Origin: Kuenenia sp039794105
GTDB taxonomy: Bacteria > Planctomycetota > Brocadiia > Brocadiales > Brocadiaceae
Assembly (NCBI RefSeq): GCF_039794105.1
Contig: NZ_JBDIWA010000014.1
Location: 1 to 64,000, forward strand
Reading direction: 5' to 3'
DNA: 64,000 nt
Positions within the stretch are counted from its first letter, which is position 1, and every line of letters starts with the position of its first letter. A program made the position numbers and the translations under genes. Below, piece by piece: positions 17,242 through 24,999 of the stretch. Below the pieces are notes generated by a model. That model was not told the DNA's origin and made no database searches. It saw nothing but the letters and a program-made list of their open reading frames with translations.

Positions 17242-18837
17242 ATGGGTTTAGGAGGAGCATTATACGCGGGTGTAACGGGTATCCGTTCACACCAGAGCTG
17301 GCTGGATGTTATCGGAAATAACCTGTCCAATATTAACACTTACGGATATAAATCATCCCGGTTGCTGTTTTCAGACCTGATCAGCCAGGATAAAGGGAGC
17401 GGCGGGGTTAATCCTATGCAGATCGGCATGGGCGTAAAGGTCGGAAGCATTTCTTCCCTTTTTAGCCAGGGAACCCTTGAGGCAACGAATAATGAATTCG
17501 ATTTTGCCATTCAGGGTGATGGGTTCTTTGTATTGAACGGCGGCAATAAAAACTTCTTTTCCCGGGTAGGGACGTTTGCCACAGACGCCAGTAACCAGCT
17601 CGTTGACTCAACCACCGGTTATCAGATATTAGATTCATCCGGCAAAACTATTACCATTCCCTACGGTTCATCGGTTTCAGCGACAAAAACATCAACGATG
17701 ACCCTGACCGGTACCCTGGAATCCACCCCATCTAGTTCTTCGGGCGAGGTATTGTTACTGTCCAGCGCCCTTACTAGTAGCGACGTAGCTGCAACCGGAG
17801 CAACCACATTAAACGCCTTGGATACCAATACGACAGATTACACCGATGGAGATATAATCACTATCTCTTACACAGAACCTGATGGGACTTCGGGTTCTGT
17901 GGATTTTACTTATGGTGCAACAAATGACGGCACCACGGTAGCCGATTTGCTGGCATATATAAATGAGAATGCGTTTGGTGATTCCACCGGAACAGCAGAA
18001 GATGGTTCTGCATTTGCCACTCTTTCTTCCAGTGGAAAAATTATTGTAACATCAAGCACCGCGGGCGAAGATGAACTCTCTCTTTCGATATCAGATAGCA
18101 GCACTGCTACCGGCACATGGACAAATTACAGTTTAAAGGCTTCAACTTATACGACCTCCACAACCATTTATGACTCACAGGGAACAGGACATAACGTAAC
18201 GCTTTCCTTTATTAAGAAGGATGATGGAGAATGGGATATGCGCGCAAGTATGCCGAGCGCTGACGGCACAATTACCACAAATACCATAAGCGCAATTATT
18301 TTTAATGATGACGGCAGCCTTAAATCATCAGGGGACACCACCCTTACCTTTAAATTTGATGGAATAACCACTTCACAAACTGTGAAGTTTAAACTTGGAA
18401 CATTTGGAAAAACTGACGGCATTTACCAGAGCGGCAAAGGTTCTTCGGTTACCGCATCAGAGCAGGACGGTTCCGAATCGGGTAGTTTCAGTAGTTTTTC
18501 GGTTGATACGGATGGCACTATGTACGCATTATATTCAAACGGAACATCGAGCAAAATTGCCCAGTTGCAACTCGCCACGTTTGGCAATGTACAGGGGTTA
18601 AGAAGGTCCGGAGATAACTTATATGAACAAACAGACTCTTCCGGAGAACCGCTTTACACCACTGGCGGAACAGGAAGCGCCGGAGATATATACAATGGAT
18701 ATTTAGAGGCGTCCAATGTGGACATGACGTCGGAACTGACGTCGCTCATCATGGCGCAAAGAGGTTTCCAGCTTAATTCCCGTGTTATCAGCACCGCAGA
18801 CGAGGTGCTCGCGGAAGCCGTTAACCTTAAGAGGTAA
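17242..18837 (+). CDS. flgE: Flagellar hook protein FlgE
   Basis: Structural subunit of the hook. The N-terminus has the rod/hook signature (GALYAGVTGIRSHQSWL, NNLSNINTYGYKSS), a DFAIQGDGFFVL segment at ~90, and the C-terminal coiled-coil-forming helix ending SLIMAQRGFQLNSRVISTAD. At 531 residues it is longer than E. coli FlgE (402); the extra length is a Ser/Thr-rich variable region (about 140-390) expected on the outer face. Preceded by AGGAGGCACACA. The 131-base gap from flgD carries TTTACGA repeats. Confidence 0.96.
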   Translation: MGLGGALYAGVTGIRSHQSWLDVIGNNLSNINTYGYKSSRLLFSDLISQDKGSGGVNPMQIGMGVKVGSISSLFSQGTLEATNNEFDFAIQGDGFFVLNGGNKNFFSRVGTFATDASNQLVDSTTGYQILDSSGKTITIPYGSSVSATKTSTMTLTGTLESTPSSSSGEVLLLSSALTSSDVAATGATTLNALDTNTTDYTDGDIITISYTEPDGTSGSVDFTYGATNDGTTVADLLAYINENAFGDSTGTAEDGSAFATLSSSGKIIVTSSTAGEDELSLSISDSSTATGTWTNYSLKASTYTTSTTIYDSQGTGHNVTLSFIKKDDGEWDMRASMPSADGTITTNTISAIIFNDDGSLKSSGDTTLTFKFDGITTSQTVKFKLGTFGKTDGIYQSGKGSSVTASEQDGSESGSFSSFSVDTDGTMYALYSNGTSSKIAQLQLATFGNVQGLRRSGDNLYEQTDSSGEPLYTTGGTGSAGDIYNGYLEASNVDMTSELTSLIMAQRGFQLNSRVISTADEVLAEAVNLKR

Positions 18838-19041
18838 TTTTCCGGCCTTTTAGATAATAATTTGGGACTCCTCTCTCTTTTTCACTTGCCCACAAAGAGA
18901 GGAGTTCTCCAGATTAACATTTCCCAATATCCGCTCAATAAATAGAAGAAAACACATACCAAGGTAAACATCTATCAGGTTTAGACGGGGAATGTAAATG
19001 TATTACCCCTATTTATTGAGCCGATACTGGAAATTGTCATT

Positions 19042-19070
19042 TGTAGTGCGACGAACCTCGTCGCACTACA
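19042..19070. repeat. Long palindrome, family C (inverted copy)
   Basis: 13-bp arms TGTAGTGCGACGA around ACC. Flanks match the reverse complement of 12615-12671. Confidence 0.88.
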
Positions 19071-19125
19071 TGAATTTAGTGGGCTTCGCCATGTAAGGCA
19101 GGCAATGCCATCGGAAAACTACATT

Positions 19126-19258
19126 CGCGGGTTCAGGTTTGTAACCTGAACCAAACGTTTTATACTTTCAATCCCGCCTTCTATATTCTAAACAGGGATT
19201 TTGGGATTTGGGCATTGGAATTTTACCGCAGTACATGGCCCCATTATACGCATAAACC
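19126..19258. repeat. Dispersed repeat, family D
   Basis: Begins with palindrome GGTTCAGGTTTGTAACCTGAACC and ends GGAATTTTACCGC..TACGCATAAA. A second copy, 24591-24750, has the same ends and a diverged middle. The palindrome recurs alone at 19263-19285. Confidence 0.8.
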
Positions 19259-19607
19259 AATAGGTTCAGGTTGCAAACCTGAACCCGCCAGGAGTTTTTG
19301 TTTTTTCAAAAATCTAAACCGTTACTCCCATCCCAACCGTGCTAAACCATTCACCATTCACCATGAGCTATGAACCTTTTTCATGTAAGTTTTTTCAACA
19401 ATACCCTCTCGCACCAGGAAAATTTATTCACCCCCGACGGGAAATAATTGCCCTCTTCTTTCACAGCATATTGAAAATGTATTATTCCATACCCGGCGCA
19501 ACGATATTGTAACAATTTGCAGATACACATCTTAAATGCACGCACCATGCATCACTTTATTTATTACTGCTTTTGGTATTGGGATTGCTACCTTAATGCA
19601 GCAACAG

Positions 19608-19677
19608 TAGGGGCGAAGCATTTGCTATAACTGGCATACATGCGTTCATGCCCAAACATACAAATGCTTCGCCCCTA
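19608..19677. repeat. Short element with perfect terminal inverted repeats
   Basis: GTAGGGGCGAAGCATTTG at one end and its exact complement at the other, about 34 bases between. It looks like a non-coding miniature mobile element. One end is also found in altered form at 12556-12580. Confidence 0.8.
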
Positions 19678-19764
19678 CACCGTGCGGCAAACATTGTTAT
19701 TATTGGAATTTTTCAAAAAACTAAATTGTTACTTTTTTTTTGTAACCATGGAGGAGAGAGGGAA

Positions 19765-20493
19765 ATGATTAGCGGCTTATACACCGGAGCAACGAATATG
19801 ATGGGACAGGGGGAATATCAGGCCGTTATTGCCCGGAATCTGGCAAATGTAAATACCGTCGGATACAAAAAGAATATTGCCGTATTTGAGTCTTTCGTTG
19901 CCGGTGCAAAAAACCAGACAAAAGAGGCTTCAGAAGGGACGGGCAGTACTTTAGGAAAAGTGGCGACCGATTTTTCACCGGGGGTGATGCAATTCACCGG
20001 CAATGAACTTGACCTGTCAATAAAGGGCGATGGTTTTTTTGAAGTTCAAACCAAAGCGGGGATCGCTTATACCAGAAGCGGGCAATTTATGCTTTCCCGC
20101 GACAGGACAGTGGTAACCCCTGAAGGCTGGCCGTTGATGAGCAGTGGGGGCCCTATTCAAATACCGGCGAATGCACAATCATTCACCTTTAAAACAGATG
20201 GTTCTGTTTCCGTAGATGGCAAAACGATAAGCAAACTCAATATCGTTAATTTTTTGAACCCTGACGGACTTAAATCAATCGGCGGAAGCGCTTATGTCGC
20301 ATCGGATAAAGCAAACCCGACCACTGCGGAGGGAACGGTTGAGATTGCACAGGGTTATCTGGAAAAATCAAATGTAAACGTTATCGATGAAATGGTAAAT
20401 ATGATTGCCAATATGAGAAGCTTTCAATCCGGCAATAAATCAACTGACTCCATAAACGATTCTTTGAAAAAACTTATCGGACTTGTCTCATAA
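19765..20493 (+). CDS. flgF: Flagellar proximal rod protein FlgF
   Basis: Part of the flagellar rod that crosses the periplasm. From the ATG at 19765 (ribosome site GGAGGAGAG) the 242-residue product starts ISGLYTGATNMMGQGEYQ, followed by ARNLANVNTVGYKKN, DLSIKGDGFFEVQT and a C-terminal rod helix MVNMIANMRSFQSGNK. FlgF rather than FlgG is chosen because a second, more canonical FlgG follows immediately. An upstream in-frame ATG at 19648 would add repeat-encoded residues and is rejected. Confidence 0.93.
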   Translation: MISGLYTGATNMMGQGEYQAVIARNLANVNTVGYKKNIAVFESFVAGAKNQTKEASEGTGSTLGKVATDFSPGVMQFTGNELDLSIKGDGFFEVQTKAGIAYTRSGQFMLSRDRTVVTPEGWPLMSSGGPIQIPANAQSFTFKTDGSVSVDGKTISKLNIVNFLNPDGLKSIGGSAYVASDKANPTTAEGTVEIAQGYLEKSNVNVIDEMVNMIANMRSFQSGNKSTDSINDSLKKLIGLVS

Positions 20494-20513
20494 AAATCTA
20501 AGGAGAATATAAC

Positions 20514-21302
20514 ATGCTACGAGCGCTCTACACAGCAGCAACAGGTATGAAGGCACAACAGCTTTACCTGGACAATGTTTCAAACAACTTATCAAATATT
20601 AATACCACAGGGTTTAAAAGGAGCCAGGTCAACTTTCAGGACCTCCTTTACAGCAAACGGTATATAGCGGGTTCTGAGTCTGCGCAGGGTTTCGAAATCC
20701 CGGCAGGTATTCAGCTTGGAGGCGGTGTGAGAACAATTTCCATTTCCAAGGTGTTTTCCCAGGGTAATCACGTAAACACCGAGAGAGATTTAGACCTCGC
20801 TATCCAGGGAAAAGGGTTTTTCCAAATCCAGCAGTCTGACGGCAGCATTGCATACACGAGGGACGGTTCATTTGAATTAAACAGCAAAGGGGAAGTCGTG
20901 ACAGCGGACGGATTGCCATTATCGCCCTCTATTACGATTACTGACGCAACGGAAATTTCTATTGGAACAGATGGAACAGTCTATGTGAAAGGTTCAGACC
21001 CCAGCGGGACGCTTCAGAACGTCGGGCAAATCATGCTGGCAATGTTCCCCAATTCTTCCGGACTAGACAGTCTTGGCAAAAATCTCTATCTTGAAACTAT
21101 GGCGTCGGGTTCCCCTATTGTAGCGGTACCGGGAGAACAGGGAACAGGAGAGATTTATCAGGGATTTCTTGAAAATTCCAATGTTGAAACCGTTACGGAA
21201 CTCGTAAGCCTTATCACTGCACAGCGTGCTTACGAAATTAACTCCAGGGCAATATCGGCAAGCGATGAAATGTTATCCACCATTAACAGTATGGCCAGGT
21301 AA
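20514..21302 (+). CDS. flgG: Flagellar distal rod protein FlgG
   Basis: Distal rod subunit, driveshaft through the P and L rings. The 262-residue length is standard (260 in E. coli). Markers: MLRALYTAATGMKAQQLYLD, NNLSNINTTGFKRSQVNFQD, the FlgG-type insert around 40-60, DLAIQGKGFFQI and the C-terminal SLITAQRAYEINSRAISASD. It follows flgF by 20 bases with an AAGGAGAAT ribosome site and precedes flgA. Confidence 0.97.
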   Translation: MLRALYTAATGMKAQQLYLDNVSNNLSNINTTGFKRSQVNFQDLLYSKRYIAGSESAQGFEIPAGIQLGGGVRTISISKVFSQGNHVNTERDLDLAIQGKGFFQIQQSDGSIAYTRDGSFELNSKGEVVTADGLPLSPSITITDATEISIGTDGTVYVKGSDPSGTLQNVGQIMLAMFPNSSGLDSLGKNLYLETMASGSPIVAVPGEQGTGEIYQGFLENSNVETVTELVSLITAQRAYEINSRAISASDEMLSTINSMAR

Positions 21303-21362
21303 AGAATGAGGGACGAAGAATGAGAGACGAGAGACGAGGGACGACGGACGACGGACGACGGA
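21303..21362. repeat. 7-bp tandem repeat array (GACGACG/GAGAGAC units) at flgA start
   Basis: Repeats of GACGGAC/GAGACGA between the flgG stop and the GC-rich repeat. It covers the likely flgA start codon and first residues. Confidence 0.75.
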
Positions 21363-22360
21363 TAATTCCCCTCCCTCTGGGGGGGGCTAGGGGGGGGATA
21401 TTCATAATATTCATAATGTTTGCAATCGTTTCAGTATCCTTTGGACAACAGATTACGGTCGGGTTGAAAGAATCCGTATCACTGCCCGAAAAGGAAGTTA
21501 CCCTTGGCGATATTGCAGACCTGTCATGCAGTGACGCAGGCCTTTTAAACAAACTGCATAACGTATTTATCGGAAACACCCCGTTGCCTGGCAATGTCAG
21601 AAAAATAGAAAAGAATATTATCGCTTCCCGTCTGCTGGACGCAGGAATAAACCCCAATGAAGTCTCGTTTGGCGGGAATGATTTTACCATGATATCCGTA
21701 GAATCATTCACCATTACCGGCGACGAGATTTTACAAACCGCAAAAGAGTTTGTCATCTCAAAGCTTTCTTACTCAGAGAGAAATGAAGAAATCGTTGTCG
21801 AAGCCGAAAGGCCTCCAAACGATATAATGCTGCCACTGGGCGGAGGAATTATGCGCATAGAGGTTTCACAGGTAAATGCAAACAAAAGCAGCGGCAGGGT
21901 TCAGGTAGTGGTACGGATTTATCTTGATGAGAAACAATATCATAAAATACCCATGTATTTTACTATACGGCGCTATGAAGAAATCGTAGTCGCCAACAGG
22001 AAAATCAGCAGAAACGATATTTTAACCGCTAAGGATATTTGTATAAAACGTATCGAGACAACAAACATGCCGGGGTTTACTACCATTGACAGTGTAGAAC
22101 CTCTTTTGGGGAAACGTGTCTTATATACAATTCCTCCGGACAAACCTCTTACGCAAAACATGGTAGATGACCCCGCAGTGATAAAAAAGGGCGAACTCGT
22201 CAAGATTCTTGTAAAAATCGGCAATCTCAGTATTCTCACAAAGGGAGTTGCGAAAGAAGACGGTTACAAAGGACGGGCAATTAAGGTTATGAATTTAGAT
22301 ACAAAAAAGGAATTATACGGCGAAGTGAAGGATGATTGCACCGTTAAGATAATCCTTTAG
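21320..22360 (+). CDS. flgA: Flagellar basal body P-ring formation protein FlgA
   Basis: Periplasmic chaperone for P-ring (FlgI) assembly. The mature part has the C-terminal SAF/FlgA domain, with EIVVANRKISRNDILTAKD, VEPLLGKRVLYTIPPDKPLT and the closing GRAIKVMNLDTKKELYGEV. At 346 residues it is longer than E. coli FlgA (219). The start is unusual: the first ~26 codons come from a tandem repeat and a GC-rich family A element, which supply the basic region before the hydrophobic IFIIFIMFAIVSVSFGQ signal segment. The next ATG (21416) would leave too short a signal peptide, so 21320 is preferred. Between flgG and flgH. Confidence 0.88.
   Translation: MRDERRGTTDDGRRIIPLPLGGARGGIFIIFIMFAIVSVSFGQQITVGLKESVSLPEKEVTLGDIADLSCSDAGLLNKLHNVFIGNTPLPGNVRKIEKNIIASRLLDAGINPNEVSFGGNDFTMISVESFTITGDEILQTAKEFVISKLSYSERNEEIVVEAERPPNDIMLPLGGGIMRIEVSQVNANKSSGRVQVVVRIYLDEKQYHKIPMYFTIRRYEEIVVANRKISRNDILTAKDICIKRIETTNMPGFTTIDSVEPLLGKRVLYTIPPDKPLTQNMVDDPAVIKKGELVKILVKIGNLSILTKGVAKEDGYKGRAIKVMNLDTKKELYGEVKDDCTVKIIL
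21364..21399. repeat. GC-rich family A repeat inside flgA 5' end
   Basis: CCCCTCCCTCTGGGGGGGG core with a GGGGGGGG tail. Read in frame as IPLPLGGARGG at the FlgA N-terminus. Confidence 0.75.
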
Positions 22361-22446
22361 GGCAATCGGCAATCGGCAATCAGCAGTCGGCAGTCGGCAA
22401 TCAGCAAATTGAGGATTGAGGATTGCGGACTGAGGACTGAGGACTG
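22361..22446. repeat. 7-bp tandem repeat array (GGCAATC / GAGGACT units)
   Basis: GGCAATC and GGCAGTC units on the left, GAGGATT and GAGGACT on the right, self-complementary in outline. It starts immediately after the flgA stop codon. Confidence 0.88.
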
Positions 22447-22502
22447 CTTTTAACACTTGGTCAAAACATTTTACATCAGGACAACCACTGGCGGAGTCTA
22501 TT

Positions 22503-23123
22503 ATGAAAAACAAAACTATTCCCTATCTTATTGCGTGTTTCGCCTGTATTGCATTCGTAACCAATGCTATGGGAGAATCTCTCTGGCAAAAACGAATTAC
22601 GTTAAATACAAACCTTTATAATGACAACAGGGCAATGCGTATCGGCGACATTGTAACGGTTATGATCAATGAGTCAACGGCAATTACCGGAAAAGAAGAT
22701 TCCAGCGCAGATCAAAGCACTAGCCATAACATCAATATCGATGCTTCAGATTTTTCAAGAAAATTAGGGGCATTGCAAGACTATTTACCCAATATAAAAA
22801 CAGACACTGAGCACGCTTTTGGCGGCAAGGGGCAATACGACAGCAGCCGCAGCCTTCAATTGGAAATCACCGCGGTGGTAACGGAAATATTATCAAATGG
22901 AAATCTTATTATTGAAGGAAACAGAGAGGTGGACATTAATAAGGAAAAATACAATATAAAGGTATCAGGGATCATACGGCCAATCGATGTAACTGTGGAT
23001 AATGTAATTCAATCAAGCTCGATTGCAAATGCCAGTATAAGCCTTGAAGGCAAAGGATTTTTGACAAATGCCGCCAAACGGGGCTGGTTTTATCGTATAA
23101 AGGAATTTGTATCACCATTTTAA
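22503..23123 (+). CDS. flgH: Flagellar L-ring protein FlgH
   Basis: Forms the outer-membrane ring around the rod. The 206-residue product shows NRAMRIGDIVTVMINESTAITG, the LQLEITAVVTEILSNGNLIIEG strand region, IRPIDVTVDNVIQSSSIANA and a terminal GWFYRIKEFVSPF, all typical of FlgH. A signal peptide is present (residues 1-24, ending TNAMG). E. coli FlgH is a lipoprotein; here LIAC occurs early within the hydrophobic core, so lipidation is uncertain. Ribosome site GGCGGAG, 5 bases upstream. Confidence 0.95.
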   Translation: MKNKTIPYLIACFACIAFVTNAMGESLWQKRITLNTNLYNDNRAMRIGDIVTVMINESTAITGKEDSSADQSTSHNINIDASDFSRKLGALQDYLPNIKTDTEHAFGGKGQYDSSRSLQLEITAVVTEILSNGNLIIEGNREVDINKEKYNIKVSGIIRPIDVTVDNVIQSSSIANASISLEGKGFLTNAAKRGWFYRIKEFVSPF

Positions 23124-23242
23124 GCTAGTTATGAAGTACGGTTTAAAATCCTAGAATAATAAAAAAAGAGAAACCACAGATTACACAGATTACACAGATT
23201 TAATAAAACACTGAAAGAGAAATTATCTATTAACAACTTACG

Positions 23243-24400
23243 GTGAATGCTATGGAAAGAAAACAATTTACAATAAGATTTATGCAGAAGTGTGTTATAA
23301 CGTCTTTTATTATCGCAGGCACAACACTGATAAGTCCCTTTGTACATAACGTACAGGCTGCCGTACGAATTAAAGATATTGCGTATGTTCAGGGCGTGCG
23401 TGAAAACCAGCTTTACGGATATGGCATAGTTATCGGACTCCAGGGAACGGGCGATAACAGTCAAATCTTCAAACTTACCAGCCAAATGGCAGTAAATGTA
23501 TTCGAAAAACTGGGGGTGCTAATGGATGAAAAAGACTTCTTTTCCAAAAACACCGCAGTGGTCATGGTTACCACTAATATCCCTGCATTTGCAAGGCCTG
23601 GCGATAAGCTGGATATAACGCTTTCTTCCATTGGTGATTGCAAAAGCCTGGAAGGTGGCGTGTTGCTTCAGACCGCATTGCAGGGCGCAGATAATGAAGT
23701 ATATGCCGTAGCTCAGGGCGCTCTCACCGTAGGCGGCTACAGCATCGAAGGCGACGCACAGTCTGTAAGGAAGAACATAGCCACTACCGCCCACATTTCA
23801 AACGGAGCGATCGTTGAAAAGGAGATTCACACCACCTTTTTGAAGGGACAATCGCTGAATATTGTGCTGAGAGACCCTGATTTTACCACCTCCACAAGGG
23901 TAACAGAGCTTATTAATAATATTTATCCAAATTCTTCGGTTGCGGTTGATGCGGCGGTTATCAATATAAGACCCCCGCAGGGATTTCAGTCCGATGAGAC
24001 TATAGTAAAATTCATCTCTACCCTGGAAGAACTTTACATTAAAACCGACAGCGTCGCTAAGATAATTATTAATGAACGCACCGGCACCATTGTTGCAGAC
24101 CAGCATGTCAGAATATCCACAGTTGCAGTTGCCCATGGAAACCTCAGCATAACGATCAAAGAAGAAAAGGAGGTTTCACAGCCGAATATGCTGGGCGCAG
24201 GTGAAACAAGGGATATGGAGCGCACGGATATACAGGTAAGCGAAGAAAAAAGCAGATTAACCGTACTGCAGGAAGGCGTCTCTATTTCCGATGTTGCGCG
24301 TGCACTTAATGTATTGGGCGTAACCCCAAGAGACCTCATATCAATATTCCAAGCCATTAAAAAAGCCGGCGCATTGCATGCGGAACTGGTAATTATGTAA
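23243..24400 (+). CDS. flgI: Flagellar P-ring protein FlgI
   Basis: Periplasmic ring subunit around the rod at the peptidoglycan. A signal peptide ends VHNVQA, then AVRIKDIAYVQGVRENQLYGYG and GLQGTGDNS open the mature protein, followed by ARPGDKLDITLSSIGDCKSLEGG and the C-terminal VSISDVARALNVLGVTPRDL. Length 385 fits the family (~365). Start could be 23243 or the ATG nine bases on. Last recognisable flagellar gene here; flgJ, flgK and flgL, which often follow, are absent. Confidence 0.96.
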   Translation: MNAMERKQFTIRFMQKCVITSFIIAGTTLISPFVHNVQAAVRIKDIAYVQGVRENQLYGYGIVIGLQGTGDNSQIFKLTSQMAVNVFEKLGVLMDEKDFFSKNTAVVMVTTNIPAFARPGDKLDITLSSIGDCKSLEGGVLLQTALQGADNEVYAVAQGALTVGGYSIEGDAQSVRKNIATTAHISNGAIVEKEIHTTFLKGQSLNIVLRDPDFTTSTRVTELINNIYPNSSVAVDAAVINIRPPQGFQSDETIVKFISTLEELYIKTDSVAKIIINERTGTIVADQHVRISTVAVAHGNLSITIKEEKEVSQPNMLGAGETRDMERTDIQVSEEKSRLTVLQEGVSISDVARALNVLGVTPRDLISIFQAIKKAGALHAELVIM

Positions 24401-24423
24401 ATGTGAAAACAAAATAAATACCA

Positions 24424-24585
24424 TCGGCAATCGACAATCCTCAATCGGCAATCCTCAATCGGCAATCGACAAATTGCAGACTGTGGATTGTGGATTGTGG
24501 ATTGTGGATTGTGGATTGTGGACTGTGGACTGTGGATTGTGGACTGTGGACTGTGGACTGTGGATTGTGGACTGTGGACTGTCGA
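24424..24585. repeat. Largest 7-bp tandem repeat array
   Basis: Over 20 units. The left third is CGGCAAT/CGACAAT/CCTCAAT, the rest is GTGGATT/GTGGACT. The two parts are complementary, so the DNA or RNA can fold back. The open frame through it encodes repeated VDCGLWT and is not a gene. Confidence 0.92.
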
Positions 24586-24590
24586 CCAGG

Positions 24591-24750
24591 CGCGGGTTCA
24601 GGTTTGCAACCTGAACCAAACGTTTCATGCCCACTACCCAACCTTCCATTACCAGAACAAATGATAAATAAATTCCACATGCCAAACAGCGACTTTGTGA
24701 TTCAGGCTTTGGAATTTTACCGCAATACATTGCCCCACTATACGCATAAA
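24591..24750. repeat. Dispersed repeat, family D (second copy)
   Basis: Starts CGCGGGTTCAGGTTTGCAAC and ends GGAATTTTACCGC..TACGCATAAA like 19126-19258, but with about 27 extra bases in the middle. It is sandwiched between two 7-bp arrays. Confidence 0.8.
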
Positions 24751-24880
24751 CTCAATCCACAATCCACAATCCTCAATCGGCAATCGGCAATCTACAATCG
24801 ACAAATTGCAGATTTCAGATTGTGGATTGCCGACTGTGGATTGTCGACTGTGGACTGCTGACTTCTGGCCTCTGACTTCT
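24751..24880. repeat. 7-bp tandem repeat array
   Basis: CACAATC/GGCAATC units on the left and GATTGTG/GACTGTG units on the right, fading into CTGACTTCT repeats. With the array at 24424 it occupies most of the 599-base gap before the glycan cluster. Confidence 0.85.
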
Positions 24881-24999
24881 TCAACTCGTCTCTCTATTTT
24901 CCGTTTCCTTCTCTTCCGTATTTTGATATACTTTCGCTTTAATTTTACACGCATTAAGTTGGGGTATAAAAGCCAAAAACCTTACCCATTTTTTCACCT

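Larger units (their letters stand above)
18838..19764. other. Repeat-filled gap between flgE and flgF
   Basis: 927 bases that split the flagellar run. No credible gene. It holds palindrome C (19042-19070), family D elements (19126-19288), partial and full family E repeats (19310-19325, 19705-19732), a CATTCAC direct repeat near 19345, and a 70-bp element with perfect inverted termini (19608-19677). Confidence 0.75.

Noticed and set aside
21283..21756. 157-codon frame antisense to flgA
   Set aside because: Opposite strand of flgA, and the repeats give it extra length.
24424..24585. CRISPR array
   Set aside because: Units are 7 bases and contiguous; there are no spacers and no cas genes.
24490..24861. 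Open frame encoding repeated VDCGLWT text
   Set aside because: Produced by reading through 7-bp tandem repeats; the unit length of 7 gives an open frame without protein signal.
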